NCBI RefSeq assembly: GCF_022846615.1
Contig: NZ_AP025637.1
Location: forward strand, 496,001-560,000
DNA: 64,000 bases
DNA from: Roseomonas fluvialis
GTDB taxonomy: Bacteria > Pseudomonadota > Alphaproteobacteria > Acetobacterales > Acetobacteraceae
Direction of reading: 5' to 3'
Both the position numbers and the translations under genes were made by a program. Under the pieces are notes generated by a model, which was not told the DNA's origin, did no database searches, and was given only the letters and a program-made list of their open reading frames with translations. Below, one piece after another: positions 59,987-64,000 of this stretch. Numbering within the stretch: position 1 is the first letter of the stretch; each line of letters begins with the position of its first letter.

Positions 59987-61986
59987 CCGCCCCGCTGCTG
60001 CAGCACCAGCAGCACGGTCGCCAGCGCCATCCCGATCAGGTGCGGATAGGGCACCAGGTCCCCCGCCGCATGCTGCAGCAACGCGGGGAAGATCATCAGC
60101 AGCCCGGCCAGCACGAAGCCCAGGCGTTCCCACGCGGCCATCATGCGCAGCCCGTAGCCCTGCGCCGCAGCCGCGAGTGCCGCAAGCCCCGCCGCCGCGA
60201 GCACGAACTGCCACAACACATCGAGCCAGGTCATGCCGTCGCGGAAATTCAGCAGCAGGCCCACGCCCTCGGGGTCGGTGACAAAGACGAAGGGCAGCAG
60301 GAAGGCGGGCAGGGTGTATTTCCAGGCCTGCAGCGTCGTGCGGTAGGGCCCCGCGCCGGTGATCGCGGCGGCGGCGAAGGGAGACAGCGCGGTGGGCGGG
60401 GACACCTCCGACAGCACCGCGTAGTAGAAGACGAACATATGCGCCGCATAGTCCGGCACGCCGAGCTTCATCAGCGCCGGCGCGGCCACCACGGCGCAGA
60501 TGATGTAGGACGCGGTGACCGGCACCGCGAGGCCGACGATCCAGACGATCAGCGCGGTGTAGAGCGCGGTCACAACCACGGACCCGCCCGCCGCCTGGAT
60601 CGCGATGTCGCTGAACTTCAGCCCGAGCCCGGTCAGCGTGATGACGCCCACGATGATGCCGGCCGACGCACAGGTGGCCGCGATGCCCACCGCCTGGATC
60701 GCGCCGCCGGCCAGAGCCTCGACCAGCCGTTTCGGCCACAGCGCCTGCTCCGGCCGGATGAAGGAGAGCAGCACCGCCAGTATCATGGCGTAGAGCACCG
60801 ACAGCGTCGCCGAATACCCCCACACCATGAAGGCGACGATCGCGACCAGCGACGTGAAGTGGAAGCCGTAGCGGCGCAGCAGCACCGGGATGGGGTCGAC
60901 CTTGATGCCCTCGGCGCTGTCCATCCCGCCGCGTTGCGCGCGGATGCGCTTCTGGTCGAGTTCCACCATGAACAACAGCGAGGCGTAGTAGAGGATGGTC
61001 GGGATCACCGCCATCTTCAGCACATCCAGATATCCGAGCTTCAGGTACTCGGCGATCAGGAAGGCCGCCGCACCCAGCACCGGCGGCGAGATGATCGCGC
61101 CAAGACCTCCGGCCGCGAGCAGCCCGCCGGCATCGTCGGGCCGGTAGCCGACCTTCTTCATCATCGGCCAGGCGACGGTACCGAGCGTGACGGTGGTGGC
61201 GACCCCCGACCCGGACGGCCCGCCCAGGAGGAACGACGACAGTACCACGGTCCGCCCCGCGCTCGCCGCCTTGCCGCCCGTGGCGGCGAAGGAGAAGTCC
61301 ACGAAGAACTTCCCCGCGCCCGAGGCCTGCAGGATGGCGCCATAGATGGTGAACAGCACGATCAGCGTCGCCGAGACATCCACCGCCGTGCCGAAGATGC
61401 CATCGAGCCCGATCGAGATATGCGGGATCATGCGTTCGGAATCGTAGCCCTGGTGTTGCCAGGGTGCCGGCAGGTGGTTGCCGAAGAAGCCGTACAGCAG
61501 GAAGAAGATCGCCACCGCCGGCATCACCGGCCCCGTCGCACGGCGCGTCGCTTCCAGCACCAGCGCGATCAGCATCCACCCCACCGCGATGTCCATCGGG
61601 TCGGGGAAGATGGCGCGGTCCTGCAGATCATCGCCGCCGGCGATCAGGTAGTAGATGACGTAGATCGACGCGGCCGCGAGGACCACGTCCCAAGGCATCA
61701 GCCGGTTGCGGTGCCGCCGCAGCATCGGGAACAGCACGAAGCTCAGCACCAGCGCGAAGCCGACATGCACGAAGCGCAGCGTCGTGGTCGGCACGATGTC
61801 CCACGCTGCCCAGAGGTGGAACAGCGACATCGCGAGCGCGAGCATGGTCGCGACATAGCCGAGCCAGCCGGAGAAGCGGTTCTGCGCGCCCTCCTCCTCC
61901 TCGATCAGCGCCTCGACGCGCGCGGCGGTGGCGTCGTCGAGTGCCGCGGCGGCGGCCTCGGGCGGGAGGTGGTGCGTGCTGGTCAC
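59971..61986 (-). CDS. TRAP transporter fused permease (TAXI type)
   Basis: A 671-residue membrane protein from GTG 61986, with about sixteen or more hydrophobic segments. It is a fusion of the small (DctQ-like) and large (DctM-like) subunits, as found with TAXI binding proteins. FSGWLGYVATMLALAMSLFH begins the small part. In the large part, GGPSGSGVATTVTLGTVAWP, LAAGGLGAIISPPVLGAAAF and APALMKLGVPDYAAHMFVFY are conserved. It moves a small acid into the cell with sodium or proton. The binding protein gene lies upstream on the same strand, separated by 190 nt with a hairpin. Confidence 0.92.
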   Translation of the reverse strand: MTSTHHLPPEAAAAALDDATAARVEALIEEEEGAQNRFSGWLGYVATMLALAMSLFHLWAAWDIVPTTTLRFVHVGFALVLSFVLFPMLRRHRNRLMPWDVVLAAASIYVIYYLIAGGDDLQDRAIFPDPMDIAVGWMLIALVLEATRRATGPVMPAVAIFFLLYGFFGNHLPAPWQHQGYDSERMIPHISIGLDGIFGTAVDVSATLIVLFTIYGAILQASGAGKFFVDFSFAATGGKAASAGRTVVLSSFLLGGPSGSGVATTVTLGTVAWPMMKKVGYRPDDAGGLLAAGGLGAIISPPVLGAAAFLIAEYLKLGYLDVLKMAVIPTILYYASLLFMVELDQKRIRAQRGGMDSAEGIKVDPIPVLLRRYGFHFTSLVAIVAFMVWGYSATLSVLYAMILAVLLSFIRPEQALWPKRLVEALAGGAIQAVGIAATCASAGIIVGVITLTGLGLKFSDIAIQAAGGSVVVTALYTALIVWIVGLAVPVTASYIICAVVAAPALMKLGVPDYAAHMFVFYYAVLSEVSPPTALSPFAAAAITGAGPYRTTLQAWKYTLPAFLLPFVFVTDPEGVGLLLNFRDGMTWLDVLWQFVLAAAGLAALAAAAQGYGLRMMAAWERLGFVLAGLLMIFPALLQHAAGDLVPYPHLIGMALATVLLVLQQRGGQARA

Positions 61987-62123
61987 GGGCGGTGCTCCGG
62001 CGCTGGAACCGCATCCCCGCGCCGATCGCGGTGAAGCGGGTCCAGCCGCTTGTTCTGCCGCATTTTCCGATTCGCCAGGCCATCCTGCCTGGCTCGAAAA
62101 TGCTGGTTGCCGTCAATGCAGTT

Positions 62124-62151
62124 CGGGAGCGGCCCGCATGGACCGCTCCCG
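62124..62151 (-). terminator. Intercistronic hairpin between TAXI binding protein and permease genes
   Basis: CGGGAGCGG and CCGCTCCCG pair perfectly over 9 bp around a 10-nt loop, starting 26 nt beyond the binding-protein stop. No T-run follows. In transporter operons such hairpins often reduce read-through or protect the binding-protein mRNA, so partial termination is likely. Confidence 0.5.
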
Positions 62152-62176
62152 CATGAAGTGCCGCTGCGGTGCCGCC

Positions 62177-63154
62177 TCAGGCGAGCGTCGCGCCCTGCGC
62201 CTTCCAGAAGGCCTCGGCCGCCGTGTGCCAGGGCACGCCGGCCGCGGCCGACTTCTGCCCTTCCAGGTTGAAGTCGCGCGCGGCGGAATGCACCCGCGCC
62301 CAGTCCTCGCGGTTGCCCCACATGATCTGCAGGATCTGCGTGACCAGCGCCGCGGGCATGTCCTCGCGCACGGCCACGATGTTCGCGACCGACATCTGCT
62401 TGTTGGGCGCGGTCTGGCCGGGATAGGTGCCGGCCGGGATGGTTTCGGCGAAATAGACCGGGCCGTATTTCTCGACGATCGCGGGCACGAACTGGTCGTG
62501 GTCGATCATCACCAGCTGCACGCCGGGCGTGGCACCGAGGTCGGTGATCGCGCTGGTCGGCACGCCGGAGACGAAGAAATACGCATCCAGCTTGCCGTCC
62601 TTGATCGCATTGGTGCTCTCGGCCGGCGAGAGGCGTTCGCGCGCGCGGAAATCGGTCTCGCGGTTGAGGCCCGCGGCCTCGATCAGGCGGAAGGCCATGA
62701 TCTCGGTCGCCGAACCCGGCGCGCCGGTGGACACGCGCTTGCCCTTCAGGTCCGCCATGGTGCGGATGCCGGTCGATGCCACCGTCACCACCTGCATGCG
62801 GTTGGTGTACAGCACCGAGATGGCGCGCACCGGCACCGGCCGGCCGCGGAAGCGGTCATTGCCGCGGATCGCGTCCACTGCCGCATCGACCTGCGTCAGC
62901 ACCATGCCGACGCGGTTCGCCCCCAGCAGCTGCAGGTTGGCAACCGACCCGCCGGTGACTTCCACCGTGGCGCTCATGCCCGCGATGCCGCGCGAGAGAT
63001 AGTTCGCGAGCGCACCACCGAGCGGATAGTAGACGCCGCCCGTCGTGCCGGTCGCGATGGCGAGTTGCTGCTGCGCCTGGGCGCGTGCAACGCCCGGCAG
63101 TGCCAGTGTGCCGGCCGCGGCGGCGAGGGTCTGGCGGCGTGTGATCCCGGACAT
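62177..63154 (-). CDS. TAXI-family TRAP transporter solute-binding protein
   Basis: A 325-residue protein from ATG 63154 (AGAGGAA upstream). The signal SGITRRQTLAAAAGTLALPG contains twin Arg and ends at VARAQA. The mature part begins QQLAIATGTTGGVYYPLGGA, the TAXI hallmark. Further marks are TVEVTGGSVANLQLLGANRV, LKGKRVSTGAPGSATEIMAF and VPTSAITDLGATPGVQL. It binds a small organic acid such as glutamate in the periplasm and passes it to the fused permease encoded downstream. Substrate not determined. Confidence 0.93.
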   Translation of the reverse strand: MSGITRRQTLAAAAGTLALPGVARAQAQQQLAIATGTTGGVYYPLGGALANYLSRGIAGMSATVEVTGGSVANLQLLGANRVGMVLTQVDAAVDAIRGNDRFRGRPVPVRAISVLYTNRMQVVTVASTGIRTMADLKGKRVSTGAPGSATEIMAFRLIEAAGLNRETDFRARERLSPAESTNAIKDGKLDAYFFVSGVPTSAITDLGATPGVQLVMIDHDQFVPAIVEKYGPVYFAETIPAGTYPGQTAPNKQMSVANIVAVREDMPAALVTQILQIMWGNREDWARVHSAARDFNLEGQKSAAAGVPWHTAAEAFWKAQGATLA

Positions 63155-63298
63155 GTGTGTTCCTCTGTGTTTCTTGGTCGCGGCTTCGTAGATAGCCGCC
63201 CGCGGCGCCGCTTTGAAGCCCGCGCCGTTGATCTGGCGCAAGGCATGGGTGCAACCGCGGCGCTATCCGTCGCGTATCGATCCCGGAGGACCGCATCC

Positions 63299-63997
63299 AT
63301 GACTGGCCTGCTCGCCCGCGACCTGATGACCCCCGACGTCGTGACCGTGCCGCCCGAGACGCCCGTGATGGCCATGGCGCGCCTGCTCGCCGATCGCGGC
63401 ATTTCCGCCGTGCCGGTGGTGGACAAGGACAGCAAGGTGCTCGGCATCGTCACCGAGGCCGACCTGGTCCGTCGCCTGGCGGGCGAGGAAGACAAGCCGT
63501 CCTCCTGGTTCGGCGCACTGTTCGCCGATCCGGCCAGCCAGGCGGAGCGCTTCGCGCGCACGCATGGCGTGACGGCGAAGGACCTGATGACCGAAAAGGT
63601 TGTGACCGTGGCGCCGGACACCACCGCCGCGCACATTGCGCAGATGATGGAGAAGCAGAACATCCGCCGCGTCGTGGTGACCGAGGGCGATCGCCTGCGC
63701 GGCATCGTCAGTCGCGCCGACCTGCTGCGCGCGCTGGTCGCGCCGCCGCACCAGGATGCGGAACTGTCGGACGAGCGCGTGCGCCGCGCCGTGATGGCAG
63801 CGATGAAGAAGGAACCCTGGACCGACACCTTCTACACCATGGTCGAGGTCAAGGACGGCACCGTGACCTTCCACGGCTTCCGCCGGTCGGACGCGGTGCA
63901 GCGCGCGCTGCGCGTGCTGGCCGAGAACGTGCCGGGCGTGAAGGCGGTGGTCGACGACACCCAGCCCATGCCGGTGTTCATCTACGGCGGGGTGTAA
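63299..63997 (+). CDS. CBS-domain protein with BON domain
   Basis: A 232-residue protein with GGAGGA before ATG 63299. The CBS pair is ARDLMTPDVVTVPPETPVMA at about 7-60 and AKDLMTEKVVTVAPDTTAAH at about 95-150. A C-terminal BON-like domain (VRRAVMAAMKKEPWTDTFYT, then GTVTFHGFRRSDAVQRALRV) ends at VVDDTQPMPVFIYGG. CBS pairs bind adenosine nucleotides and serve as energy sensors; BON domains bind membranes or lipids. The combination is common in alphaproteobacteria and its target is unknown. It is divergent from the TAXI gene and ends at TAA 63997. Confidence 0.9.
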   Translation: MTGLLARDLMTPDVVTVPPETPVMAMARLLADRGISAVPVVDKDSKVLGIVTEADLVRRLAGEEDKPSSWFGALFADPASQAERFARTHGVTAKDLMTEKVVTVAPDTTAAHIAQMMEKQNIRRVVVTEGDRLRGIVSRADLLRALVAPPHQDAELSDERVRRAVMAAMKKEPWTDTFYTMVEVKDGTVTFHGFRRSDAVQRALRVLAENVPGVKAVVDDTQPMPVFIYGGV

Positions 63998-64000
63998 CCC

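Overview
The window is very GC-rich chromosomal DNA (roughly 70 percent G+C by eye) from an alphaproteobacterium. It is most likely a member of the Acetobacteraceae/Rhodospirillales, Roseomonas-like. This rests on codon bias, the pckA / chvI-chvG arrangement, a Bug-type (TctC) binding protein, a TAXI-type TRAP transporter, and a general-stress (EcfG-type) promoter. Species cannot be named from the sequence alone. Genes are packed tightly. Many neighbours overlap by 4 nt (ATGA or GTGA), and no gene-free stretch exceeds 300 bases. I see no tRNA, rRNA, insertion sequence, prophage or CRISPR array.

Layout. 1-1346 (+): the tail of a LON-domain protein, a Trm112-like protein, a DUF971 protein and a DUF2237 protein. 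1519-9476 (-): a frameshifted AraC-type regulator, a hybrid histidine kinase, an MFS transporter, polA and a CHCC zinc-finger protein. 9624-11362 (+): a lipoprotein-like alpha/beta hydrolase and a YdcF/SanA protein. 11363-23386: a compact aryl-polyene (APE)-type lipid-pigment cluster. Its minus-strand operon (acyl carrier protein, membrane protein, acyl ligase, dehydratase, acyltransferase, LolA-like carrier, MMPL exporter, ketosynthase, chain-length-factor-like protein, second dehydratase, ketoreductase) is joined by eight consecutive 4-nt overlaps. A halogenase-like flavoprotein, a GT2 glycosyltransferase and a lipoprotein flank it. 23479-25933: a polysaccharide deacetylase, an anchored hypothetical protein, a 56-residue secreted peptide and a trypsin-like protease.

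25991-29643 (-) is xanthine dehydrogenase (xdhA-xdhB) without xdhC. 29707-35214 (-) is a seven-gene run with six consecutive 4-nt overlaps: GST, VOC protein, TrmO, FkbM methyltransferase, DUF938, HMG-CoA-lyase-like enzyme and class III CoA-transferase. 35358-43059 (+) holds an omega-amino-acid transaminase, a degenerate receiver protein, a CobW-type GTPase, an orphan HSP90-like (GHKL) ATPase, a WD40 protein, an aldo/keto reductase, DUF3775 and a lipoprotein. This GTPase/ATPase/WD40 group is the best candidate for an undescribed system. 43046-47848 contains a DUF1194 protein, a DegT aminotransferase and a CapD-like epimerase/dehydratase (surface sugar synthesis), with two small exported proteins behind a perfect EcfG-type promoter in between.

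48015-54115 has an epoxide-hydrolase-like protein, pckA, a HugZ-like haem protein, and chvI-chvG. 54263-63997 has an orphan TctC protein, a TetR regulator divergent from a DUF4281/membrane-protein pair with two palindromic operators between them, opgH, an unknown membrane protein, a RibD-C/DHFR-like reductase, a TAXI TRAP transporter and a CBS-BON protein.

Functional themes: envelope chemistry (APE lipid, osmoregulated glucan, surface polysaccharide, several lipoproteins), uptake of carboxylates, purine breakdown, and carbon/envelope-stress control through ChvIG.
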